From NCBI GenBank assembly GCA_014323545.1, contig CP058647.1:2396001-2460000 (forward strand): 64,000 bases of DNA, read 5' to 3'. The position numbers and the translations under genes were made by a program. Source of the DNA: Hyphobacterium sp. CCMP332 (GTDB lineage: Bacteria > Bacteroidota > Bacteroidia > Cytophagales > CCMP332). Below, piece after piece: positions 1 through 7,253 of this stretch (position 1 is its first letter; every line of letters begins with the position of its first letter). Under the pieces are notes generated by a model, which was not told where the DNA came from, did no database searches, and saw only the letters and a list, made by a program, of their open reading frames with translations.

Positions 1-553
1 ACATTCCATAGTTATAAAATTCGATTTTGTTTTGGAGATTTTTATTGAGTCCAATATTCAATTTTGCAATTTCAAATGTTGGCTTAAACGGCTCGTAGGC
101 ATATATTTTCCTGACAAATTCTTTTGTAGAAAAGAAGAGTGAAGCCATTCCAACGTTCATTCCCACATCCATTACAACACATTCATTTAATTGGAGGCTA
201 TCGAGATTATAAGTGCCGTCTATCCAAATTTCCTTTATTATAAATATTTCTTCGGCCGTGTAAACGTCAATTTTGAGTTCATCTATCAGGCAATAGATAT
301 GCCCTTCAGACACCAGGATTTTTATATTATCCTGTTCTGACAGTTTTTGAAATATATTTATATTTTGAAGGAGGAAAGCATGCTTATTGATATCAAATTT
401 ATTTGAATCGCCTTTGATTGAGAATGTTTCCTTGTCTAATAAAATTATTTCTTCATATCGATTTATGTCAGCGATTCGCTTTTCAATTTCATCGGATGAA
501 AAGTGATATTTTAATTTTTGTTTAATTCGATATTTAATACCCGATTTGCTCAA
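1..553 (-). CDS. FkbM-family methyltransferase, 3' end cut by window edge
   Basis: About 184 codons are visible on the minus strand and the frame runs off base 1. The likely start is a TTG at 553 whose last two bases overlap the TGA stop of the ABC ATPase gene (TTGA overlap), so the two are translationally coupled. A SAM-binding motif I (VVMDVGMNVGMASLFF) is followed about 25 residues later by an acidic loop (YAYEPF), the pattern of FkbM-type O-methyltransferases that act on sugars of surface polysaccharides. The first ~110 residues are a less conserved N-terminal region. Its place behind a polysaccharide ABC exporter supports a role in capping or decorating an exported glycan; the substrate cannot be read. 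It could be another class I methyltransferase. Confidence 0.72.
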   Translation of the reverse strand, partial: MSKSGIKYRIKQKLKYHFSSDEIEKRIADINRYEEIILLDKETFSIKGDSNKFDINKHAFLLQNINIFQKLSEQDNIKILVSEGHIYCLIDELKIDVYTAEEIFIIKEIWIDGTYNLDSLQLNECVVMDVGMNVGMASLFFSTKEFVRKIYAYEPFKPTFEIAKLNIGLNKNLQNKIEFYNYGM

Positions 554-1785
554 TTGGAAGAAATTTGATGTTCTGTATATATAAAGGTTTGAGTTTTGGG
601 AATGATTTTTCCGGTACCAAAAAAATCACCTTCCTCTACTTCAAAAGCAAAACCCTGATGGATATAATCGGCGAGTGCGCCATTCAATGTAGCGTAAAAA
701 GTTAAATAATAAGTACCTCTTCCAAACTGGAACTTTGGTATTTTAAGATAAATTCTATCAAATTCGGAATTAATAGAATTATTGATAGCTTGAGAACTAA
801 ACCAGGCTATACGCATATCCTGTTCTGTATCAATTGCAAAATCTATACGAAATGCCCCTTCGTTTTTATTGAGTTTGCGATTTAAAAACACCTCAAATAT
901 CACTTCTTCACCCGTTTTAACAATCTGAGCGTATTCCTTATCCTTATTCAGAATTTTAATTTGCTCAACTATAAAATGTCCTTCTCCCTTTCTATGATCC
1001 AGGTTAATTAGTTTGTCCTTATCAGTATTTGATCGATTGCGCGAAACATAGGTTCGAATAACATCGTTCACCTCGGCATCTTCGATTAACCTACCTTTTT
1101 CAAGCAACATACCCCTACTGCAAAGTGTGCTTACGGCTGCCAGATTATGACTTACAAAAAACACGGTTCTTCCGCCTTCTTTACTGACTTCATCCATTTT
1201 CCCAAGGCATTTCTTTTGAAATTCAGCATCACCAACTGCAAGAACTTCATCGACAATGAGTATTTCCGGTTCCAGGTGTGCGGCCACAGAAAAAGCCAGT
1301 CGCACTTTCATTCCACTGCTATAGTGTTTCACCGGTGTTTCAATAAATTTTTCAACCCCGCTGAAATCGATGATTTCATCAAATTTTGATTTAATTTCCG
1401 CCCTGGTCATTCCCAAAATCGTTCCGTTGAGAAAAATATTTTCTCTACCGCTTAGTTCCGGGTGAAATCCGGTACCCACTTCGAGCAATGAAGAAACTCT
1501 GCCATTAATTTCAAAACGACCCGTGCTCGGATCAGTAATCCGCGAGAGTAATTTTAATAAGGTACTTTTTCCTGCTCCGTTTCTTCCAACAATGCCAACA
1601 GCTTCACCTTGTTTTATATCAAATGAAATTTCTTTTAAGGCCCAGAATTCCTCTTTGCTGGAAGCATCCGGTTTTATCAAAGACCGCAGTTTATTTCCGA
1701 TACTATGGCGCAGTTCTCCGCTGCGACTGCTTCCAATAGAATAAGCTTTTCCAAGATTTTGTGCTTTAATTGCCAATTCTCCCAT
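550..1785 (-). CDS. Polysaccharide ABC exporter ATP-binding protein (Wzt/TagH type)
   Basis: Nucleotide-binding subunit of an ABC-2 exporter that moves a lipid-linked polysaccharide across the inner membrane. Walker A (GRNGAGKST), the signature YSSGMKVRLAFS and Walker B ILIVDEVLAVGD are all present in the first ~240 residues. A C-terminal ~150-residue beta-rich region resembles the glycan-binding domain of Wzt proteins that recognise the finished O-antigen. I take the ATG at 1785 (411 aa), which begins one base after the permease stop; an in-frame TTG at 1794 would add three residues and overlap the permease. It pairs with the permease directly upstream. The C-terminal domain suggests the exported glycan carries a terminal modification, fitting the methyltransferase that follows. 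Confidence 0.9.
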   Translation of the reverse strand: MGELAIKAQNLGKAYSIGSSRSGELRHSIGNKLRSLIKPDASSKEEFWALKEISFDIKQGEAVGIVGRNGAGKSTLLKLLSRITDPSTGRFEINGRVSSLLEVGTGFHPELSGRENIFLNGTILGMTRAEIKSKFDEIIDFSGVEKFIETPVKHYSSGMKVRLAFSVAAHLEPEILIVDEVLAVGDAEFQKKCLGKMDEVSKEGGRTVFFVSHNLAAVSTLCSRGMLLEKGRLIEDAEVNDVIRTYVSRNRSNTDKDKLINLDHRKGEGHFIVEQIKILNKDKEYAQIVKTGEEVIFEVFLNRKLNKNEGAFRIDFAIDTEQDMRIAWFSSQAINNSINSEFDRIYLKIPKFQFGRGTYYLTFYATLNGALADYIHQGFAFEVEEGDFFGTGKIIPKTQTFIYTEHQISSN

Positions 1786-1786
1786 A

Positions 1787-2611
1787 TCAAACAATATCTG
1801 CCATTACTTTTTCTACTGATTTGAAATAGTAGAGCCCGCTTATAAACATTACAATAACTACCGCAAATGATAAATACATAAAATCAGAAGGGGGATCACC
1901 GCCTAATAGCGCCCACCGAAAACCTTCAACTGCCCCTGCCATCGGGTTTAAAAAGAATATAAATGTGCCCCATTTTGGTAGGTTATCAATAATAAGTTCT
2001 GAAGGGTATCCAACCGGAGTAGCATAGAGTCCAAATTGTACTAAAAAAGGAACCACATGTTGAAAATCTCTGTACCTGATCGTTAAGGCACTTAACCAAA
2101 TTCCCACGGCCAGAGCCGATATTATAGTAATAAGCACAAAGAGCGGTAAAAAATATAAGGGGCCTGAAGGTAATATCTGATAGATAAAGAAAAGAGCCAC
2201 AAGGAAAAGCAATGCAATGGCAAAATCGACAAATCCTACCAGCGCTTTACTCAATGGAATCACCAATCTTGGGAAGTAAATTTTCTTAATCATTTCCTGG
2301 TTGGTAATAATCGAATTGCCTGCTTGATTTAATACGAATGAAAAATAAGCCCATGAAGCCATTCCACAAATGGCAAAAACGGGATAGGGAATATCTCCGG
2401 TGTCTACTTTAACGGCACGCCCAAAGACAATTGTAAAAATCAATAGAGTAGTTGCCGGCTGCAGAAAGGCCCAAATCAATCCCAAATAAGTCTGTGCATA
2501 TCGCACTCTTAAATCCCTGTATGCTAGGATCAAGAATAAATCTTTATAATGAAATAGTTCTTTTAAATCAAGGCTAAGACCTTTCTTTTCCGCATCAATT
2601 ACTAGCTTCAA
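1787..2611 (-). CDS. Polysaccharide ABC exporter permease (Wzm/TagG type)
   Basis: Inner-membrane subunit of the polysaccharide exporter, 274 aa with about six hydrophobic segments, typical of ABC-2 permeases. The N-terminal cytoplasmic part carries the family feature LAYRDLRVRYAQTYLGLIWA just before the first membrane helix. The start is a TTG at 2611, one base after the stop of the asparagine synthetase gene; I see no better ATG. The ATPase gene follows after one base, so permease and ATPase form a tight pair. Specificity for a given glycan cannot be read from this subunit. Confidence 0.9.
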   Translation of the reverse strand: MKLVIDAEKKGLSLDLKELFHYKDLFLILAYRDLRVRYAQTYLGLIWAFLQPATTLLIFTIVFGRAVKVDTGDIPYPVFAICGMASWAYFSFVLNQAGNSIITNQEMIKKIYFPRLVIPLSKALVGFVDFAIALLFLVALFFIYQILPSGPLYFLPLFVLITIISALAVGIWLSALTIRYRDFQHVVPFLVQFGLYATPVGYPSELIIDNLPKWGTFIFFLNPMAGAVEGFRWALLGGDPPSDFMYLSFAVVIVMFISGLYYFKSVEKVMADIV

Positions 2612-2612
2612 T

Positions 2613-4505
2613 TCAATTAATTTTTTTTACTAATAAATACATGGCCCATGCCCGGGCAGGGCTGTCTCCCGGATTGCTTGAATACAGGTTCTTTTCCAAT
2701 TGTGAAACAGCCGACCAATTTAGCAATCTGCCTTCTTCGATTCGCTCGCGATTGAATATTGTATTTTTCAATTCACTTTGTAATTCATTGCATAACCATT
2801 TCTGCAAAGGTACCTCAAATCCATGCTTTTTGCGTTCCAATATTTCTTTCGGAAGCATATCTTTAAAACTATCAACGAGTATTTGCTTTCTATTTATTGA
2901 ATTCGCTTTCCAATCTGAAGGTAATCCAATCACAAAGTTTACCAGCTCATGATCTAAAAACGGAACCCGGACCTCCAAACTATTGGCCATGGAAGCCTGA
3001 TCAACCTTCATTAGCATATCATTATTTAAGACTAGTTTTAAATCATTGCTGAGTGTTTCATTAAGATTTTTTGGAGATTTAATTAATCCTGTTTCCGATG
3101 AAATAAAATCATCTGCAGAAATATGAACTTCCGAATTTAAATCAGCGTGAATAAACTCAAGCGCTTTTTGCTCACTTGAGATTTTACACAGATTAAAATA
3201 CAGGTCTTTTGAATTTAAACCGGCATTTTCACCGAGTTTAATAATTCTTCGAATACTATTTCCAAAACTGTTTTTTCTGGATTGCGGCAAAGAGGACAGC
3301 AGTGGTTTAAGCCATCGGGATAAACCAACCTTCCAATGACCCTTTTCAATCATTTGCCAGGCCTGGTGTTTCATATAGCCTCCAAACAATTCGTCGGCGC
3401 CATCACCGGATAGCGCTACTTTCAAGTCAGTACCGGCTTTTTTGCACAAGGTGTTATAGGCTATAATGGATGAATCGGCAAATGGCTCACTCATGTATTC
3501 GACCGTGGAATACAAAGTGTCGACCAAATCTTTTTCTGAAATCGAAATCAGATGATGATTGGTTTTATAATGTTTTGCAACGAGCTCTGCGTATTTGCTT
3601 TCATCAAAATATTTATCATCAGAAAAACCGACTGAATAGGTATTCAAGTCTTTTTTTGTTTCGGATGCAAGGCCCGTAATTATGCTTGAATCTATCCCAC
3701 CGCTGAGAAATGAACCCAAAGGAACATCTGCCACCAACCGACGATTCACACTTTTTTCAAGTGTGCTTCTTATGATCCTTTTTGCATCCTCATAAGACCC
3801 TTCAAAATTTTCTTCGCTTTCACTTACCGGCAGCTTATAATAGGATGCAGATTGCAATTTTTCACCCTTTTTAATTTTTATCCATTTCCCCGGCAATACT
3901 TTTTGAATGTGTTTATAAATGCTCAAAGGAGCAGGTATATAATTGTACTGCAAATAAGCCTGGAGGGCCATAGGATTTATTGCGTTTCTGTCGGGCTGGT
4001 AGGACAAAACCGTTGAGAGTTCGGATCCAAATATGAATTTATCCTCATCGATAGTATAGTACAATGGCTTAATTCCATAGCGATCTCTGGCGAGTAATAA
4101 TTCATTGCTGGATTCATTGAATAGGGCAAAAGCAAAAAATCCATTGAGATCATTTATTCCATCAATTCCATTTTCTATGATATGATAAAGAAGTACCTCG
4201 GTATCGGTTTCACTTTCAAAAACGTAACCTTTATTGCGAAGCTCTTTTCGAAGTTCACGGTAATTATAAATTTCACCATTAAAAATTAAGTGATGTATGC
4301 CTTTCTTATCAGAAAAAGGTTGTTTTCCTTTAATTGAAGTATCGATGATTGATAACCTGGTATGACCCATGCACAGTCTTTCACGAACCAGGGTACCCCT
4401 TTGATCAGGGCCACGCTTCTTAAGCGTATTCATGGATTTTTGAAGGTTTATTGAAAAAACTCTCCCGATTTCATTGAAAGAATAAATACCTGTAATTCCG
4501 CACAT
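2613..4505 (-). CDS. asnB: Asparagine synthetase (glutamine-hydrolysing) family amidotransferase
   Basis: 630 aa. The protein begins MCGITGIYSF, so Cys2 is the glutaminase nucleophile after Met removal; the class II GATase domain fills roughly residues 1-220. The synthetase domain carries the PP-loop SGGIDSS and the downstream ALSGDGADELFGGY. This enzyme uses glutamine and ATP to amidate a carboxylate: aspartate in true AsnB, sometimes a uronic acid in polysaccharide clusters. Being co-directional and one base from a polysaccharide exporter, it may act on a glycan precursor; that is inference, and housekeeping asparagine synthesis is equally compatible. The gene symbol reflects family, not proven substrate. 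Confidence 0.88.
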   Translation of the reverse strand: MCGITGIYSFNEIGRVFSINLQKSMNTLKKRGPDQRGTLVRERLCMGHTRLSIIDTSIKGKQPFSDKKGIHHLIFNGEIYNYRELRKELRNKGYVFESETDTEVLLYHIIENGIDGINDLNGFFAFALFNESSNELLLARDRYGIKPLYYTIDEDKFIFGSELSTVLSYQPDRNAINPMALQAYLQYNYIPAPLSIYKHIQKVLPGKWIKIKKGEKLQSASYYKLPVSESEENFEGSYEDAKRIIRSTLEKSVNRRLVADVPLGSFLSGGIDSSIITGLASETKKDLNTYSVGFSDDKYFDESKYAELVAKHYKTNHHLISISEKDLVDTLYSTVEYMSEPFADSSIIAYNTLCKKAGTDLKVALSGDGADELFGGYMKHQAWQMIEKGHWKVGLSRWLKPLLSSLPQSRKNSFGNSIRRIIKLGENAGLNSKDLYFNLCKISSEQKALEFIHADLNSEVHISADDFISSETGLIKSPKNLNETLSNDLKLVLNNDMLMKVDQASMANSLEVRVPFLDHELVNFVIGLPSDWKANSINRKQILVDSFKDMLPKEILERKKHGFEVPLQKWLCNELQSELKNTIFNRERIEEGRLLNWSAVSQLEKNLYSSNPGDSPARAWAMYLLVKKIN

Positions 4506-4548
4506 AGCCTAATTATGCTGCCAAATTAATGGATTTAGTTTATTCTTC

Positions 4549-5499
4549 TTATTCGTGAATGCGATTTGGTATAATCAATACCGTACCTATAGAATCATCC
4601 GAAATTCCGGTGCTTGAATAATAAGGTAAATCCGGCTGACCTGCGTCAATCCAACAGCTGTACCAAATATTACCAATGAGGCGTATAGCACGTCTCATCT
4701 GTCTTTCCACCATGTTATTAAGGGCAGCATGATATTCATGACAGAATTTTTTAGAATAAACCTTTACATAAGATTTACCCTTGTTTTCAAAACTGTATTT
4801 GCTTTCCTCTCCGATATTTTCAGAAATGGCTTTTTCAAATTTTAAAACAGAATCGAGCGCCAAATGTGCATTTGTAATTGAAGTCCAAATTGAGGCAGCA
4901 CCATGTTTTAAATAGCTGGCTTTACCTACAAACAAATTATACTCATCAAAATACAATTCAGGCAATCTTGATTCCCACAAACCATGAATACCGTGCTGGC
5001 CTGTTAATTGGCCATTGTAATTTTCAGTAGTGTGCAAAGGAACATTGGAGTCGGCAATGTAATGTCCAATGTCAGTGGAAATACGTAAGGCAGCATCAAA
5101 ATCACCATCCATAAAAGCATCGGTGAGTAATTTTTTTAAAAGCAGGATGTGCCAGGGTACAATTCCGTATGCTTTTAAGGTATCTTCGCTGTACAATTCC
5201 ACTGCCCTGTACCAATTATGAGGCATTTTATAAATGGCAGAGTCACCAAAATGGTCTATGTCAATATAATGTCTGGGTGCTTCTGAAGGGTCAATGTAAC
5301 GTCGTTTATCGGGCTGAGTTGACTTTTCAATGATATAATTAATATTATTCTTATAAAAACCTATCATCTCAACCGGCAAGGTGTAAACAGCCAACTCATT
5401 GATTTTTTTATGTGCAAAAAAACCCCATGCCAAGAGCTCCGTTGAAAAAAATAAAGATGTGAGTATCAGTAAGCAGCAGATTTTAATATTATTCTTCAT
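4549..5499 (-). CDS. Secreted zinc-dependent phospholipase C / S1-P1 nuclease superfamily protein
   Basis: 316 aa from ATG 5499 (a TTG four codons earlier is less likely). A signal peptide ends ...STELLA before WGFFAHKKIN, so the mature protein would start with Trp. In PC-phospholipase C and P1 nuclease the N-terminal Trp amine and carbonyl bind zinc. Other candidate ligands are visible: the His in AHKK, the Asp/His cluster RHYIDIDHFGD, the run DIGHYIADSNVPLH and HGIHGLWESR. This supports a trinuclear zinc hydrolase acting outside the cytoplasm on phospholipids or single-stranded nucleic acid; the sequence does not decide which. It is divergent from rpsT and lies 43 bases upstream of asnB in the same direction, so it may be co-transcribed with it. 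Confidence 0.78.
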   Translation of the reverse strand: MKNNIKICCLLILTSLFFSTELLAWGFFAHKKINELAVYTLPVEMIGFYKNNINYIIEKSTQPDKRRYIDPSEAPRHYIDIDHFGDSAIYKMPHNWYRAVELYSEDTLKAYGIVPWHILLLKKLLTDAFMDGDFDAALRISTDIGHYIADSNVPLHTTENYNGQLTGQHGIHGLWESRLPELYFDEYNLFVGKASYLKHGAASIWTSITNAHLALDSVLKFEKAISENIGEESKYSFENKGKSYVKVYSKKFCHEYHAALNNMVERQMRRAIRLIGNIWYSCWIDAGQPDLPYYSSTGISDDSIGTVLIIPNRIHE

Positions 5500-5516
5500 T
5501 TCTGTTTGCAAGTATG

Positions 5517-5547
5517 TTGCGCAAATCCTCTGATTAGCTTATCTTTG
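5517..5547 (+). promoter_or_regulatory. Bacteroidota-type promoter for rpsT
   Basis: TTG at 5517-5519, 20 bases of spacer, then TATCTTTG at 5540-5547, an exact match to the TAnnTTTG -7 box of the Bacteroidota primary sigma factor. It lies 36 bases before the rpsT start, leaving room for a short leader. Confidence 0.75.
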
Positions 5548-5583
5548 CAGCCAATTTTTTTGCTTATAACAAAATTTTAATAG

Positions 5584-5835
5584 ATGGCTAACCATAAATC
5601 AGCTCTAAAAAGAATTCGCTCAAACAATGCCAAGAGGCTTAGAAATCGTTATCAGCTCAAGACAACGAGAACTTACATCAAAAGACTTCGTGACCTTAAA
5701 GATAAAAAGGAAGCTCAGGATTTATTGAAGACGGTGACGAGCATGATAGATAAATTAGCGAAGAGGAACATTATTCATGCGAATAATGCTGCCAACAAAA
5801 AATCTAAATTGATGAAACACGTGAATAGTTTATAA
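5584..5835 (+). CDS. rpsT: 30S ribosomal protein S20
   Basis: 83 aa, strongly basic, beginning MANHKSALKRIRSNNAKRLR, the hallmark of S20, and containing the helical rRNA-binding segment with the conserved ...IIHANNAANKKSKL near the C terminus. Length is normal for the family. S20 binds 16S rRNA early in 30S assembly. It stands as a single-gene unit with its own promoter and a strong terminator 20 bases after the stop. Confidence 0.98.
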   Translation: MANHKSALKRIRSNNAKRLRNRYQLKTTRTYIKRLRDLKDKKEAQDLLKTVTSMIDKLAKRNIIHANNAANKKSKLMKHVNSL

Positions 5836-5855
5836 TATTCACTCCTTCACGAAAT

Positions 5856-5885
5856 AGCCCCGCAAGAAATTGCGGGGCTTTTTTA
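5856..5885 (+). terminator. Rho-independent terminator after rpsT
   Basis: Perfect 10-bp stem AGCCCCGCAA / TTGCGGGGCT (5856-5865 with 5870-5879), GAAA tetraloop, followed by a T-rich tract. It ends about 12 bases before the radC start, so radC needs its own promoter or read-through. Confidence 0.92.
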
Positions 5886-5897
5886 TTTTAGGTCGAT

Positions 5898-6605
5898 ATG
5901 AAACTCGACGAAAAAAGAAATGGTATTCTCTCATGGGTAGAACATGACCGTCCGAGAGAAAAACTTTTATTAAAAGGTAAAAATGTACTTAGCGATGCGG
6001 AACTGCTCGCCATCTTAATTGGAACAGGCACCAAATCTCTTACTGCTGTAGATATTGCGAAATTGATTTTAAAGCGTTGTGATTATAATCTCAACGTATT
6101 GGCACAGATGACGGTCAAGGATTTACTCAACATTCGCGGAATAGGGGAGGCCAAAGCGATAAGCATCATATGTGCATTGGAGCTGAGCCGTAGACGCAGC
6201 GCTTCAGAACTGCCTGCAAAACCAAAAATGCAATCGTCTTACGATGTTTTTCAATTGATCACCCCATTTTTAATGGATTTAATGCATGAAGAATTTTATG
6301 CTGTTTTTCTCAATCGGGCCAATCAGGTTTTAAAGGTTCATCACGTTAGCAAAGGGGGAATTTCAGGCACTGTGGCAGATCCCAAAATTATTTTTGCCGA
6401 AGGCTTGTCGCATTGTGCAAGTGGAATCATCCTTGTTCATAATCATCCTTCGGGAAATTTGAAACCAAGCAAGGCTGATATTGATTTAACTAAAAGAATG
6501 ATAAGAGGTGGAATCATGCTGGACTTGCCGATATTGGATCATCTTATTTATTCTAACTCCGGTTATTTTAGTTTTGCCGATGAAGGATTGATGAATTATG
6601 AATAG
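5898..6605 (+). CDS. radC: RadC family protein (JAB/MPN domain)
   Basis: 235 aa. An N-terminal helix-hairpin-helix region (LLNIRGIGEAKAISI, around residue 80) is followed by a C-terminal JAMM/MPN metalloprotease-like domain with the signature HNHPSGNLKPSKADIDLT (HxH...S..D), which binds zinc. RadC proteins are widespread; a DNA-repair role was historically assigned but the molecular activity remains uncertain. The start ATG lies 12 bases past the rpsT terminator. The 3' end overlaps the next gene by 8 bases, so the two are probably co-translated. Confidence 0.92.
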   Translation: MKLDEKRNGILSWVEHDRPREKLLLKGKNVLSDAELLAILIGTGTKSLTAVDIAKLILKRCDYNLNVLAQMTVKDLLNIRGIGEAKAISIICALELSRRRSASELPAKPKMQSSYDVFQLITPFLMDLMHEEFYAVFLNRANQVLKVHHVSKGGISGTVADPKIIFAEGLSHCASGIILVHNHPSGNLKPSKADIDLTKRMIRGGIMLDLPILDHLIYSNSGYFSFADEGLMNYE

Positions 6606-7200
6606 AAAGTATATCTTATTTGCCCTGGTAGCAATTGTTTTTTTCATTGTTGTTTATTCACTCAACTCGGGTAATTCGGCCTATGTTGAAGGGATCAAAA
6701 AAATCCATGAAGAAAAAATTAACTTTTTAAGTCTGAGTCCTGAATCTCCGGTCAAGGAAAAAATCAACAGGTCGGCAATTGAATTTTTCGAACCTCAAAA
6801 AAAGTACAGAGTCAAAGCCAGAATTGCTCAAATTCCGGACGTAGGTAGGGTAGAACTTGCCACCAACGACGGCTCTATAAGGCCTTACATCAAATTTGCC
6901 ATGGCAATTTTTGAAATTGATGGAAAAAAAGATTCCTTGATTATATTTATTGAGCCTACTTTCAACGCGAATTACAAAAAGGCATTTATTCCATTTAAAG
7001 ACCAAACCAGTGGAAATGAAAGTTATGGTGCAGGAAGATACCTCGATGCCGAAATTAAAGACGATTCATCGGTAGAACTGGACTTTAACCTGGCGTACAA
7101 TCCCTTCTGTGCTTACGATGAAAAATTTAGTTGTCCTCTGCCTCCTGAGTCCAATTATATAGACTTTAAAATAGAAGCAGGCGAAAAAAATTATAAATAA
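6598..7200 (+). CDS. DUF1684 domain protein, membrane-anchored or exported
   Basis: 200 aa with one N-terminal hydrophobic segment (residues ~5-22) acting as signal anchor or uncleaved signal. The conserved end of DUF1684 is visible: YGAGRYLDAE, then YNPFCAYDEKFSCPLPP, then IEAGEKNY. DUF1684 proteins are common in Bacteroidota and Actinobacteria; no activity is established that I know of. The paired Cys in FCAYDEKFSC could form a disulfide outside the cytoplasm (inference). It overlaps radC by 8 bases. Confidence 0.82.
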   Translation: MNRKYILFALVAIVFFIVVYSLNSGNSAYVEGIKKIHEEKINFLSLSPESPVKEKINRSAIEFFEPQKKYRVKARIAQIPDVGRVELATNDGSIRPYIKFAMAIFEIDGKKDSLIIFIEPTFNANYKKAFIPFKDQTSGNESYGAGRYLDAEIKDDSSVELDFNLAYNPFCAYDEKFSCPLPPESNYIDFKIEAGEKNYK

Positions 7201-7223
7201 CTTTATTAGCCCTCTGAAACATA

Positions 7224-7231
7224 TACTTTTG
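7224..7231 (+). promoter_or_regulatory. Bacteroidota -7 box upstream of pheT
   Basis: TACTTTTG, an exact TAnnTTTG match, 22 bases before the pheT ATG. No clear -33 TTG is seen at the ideal distance. Confidence 0.5.
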
Positions 7232-7253
7232 CAGATTCGCTAAGAGCTATTTT

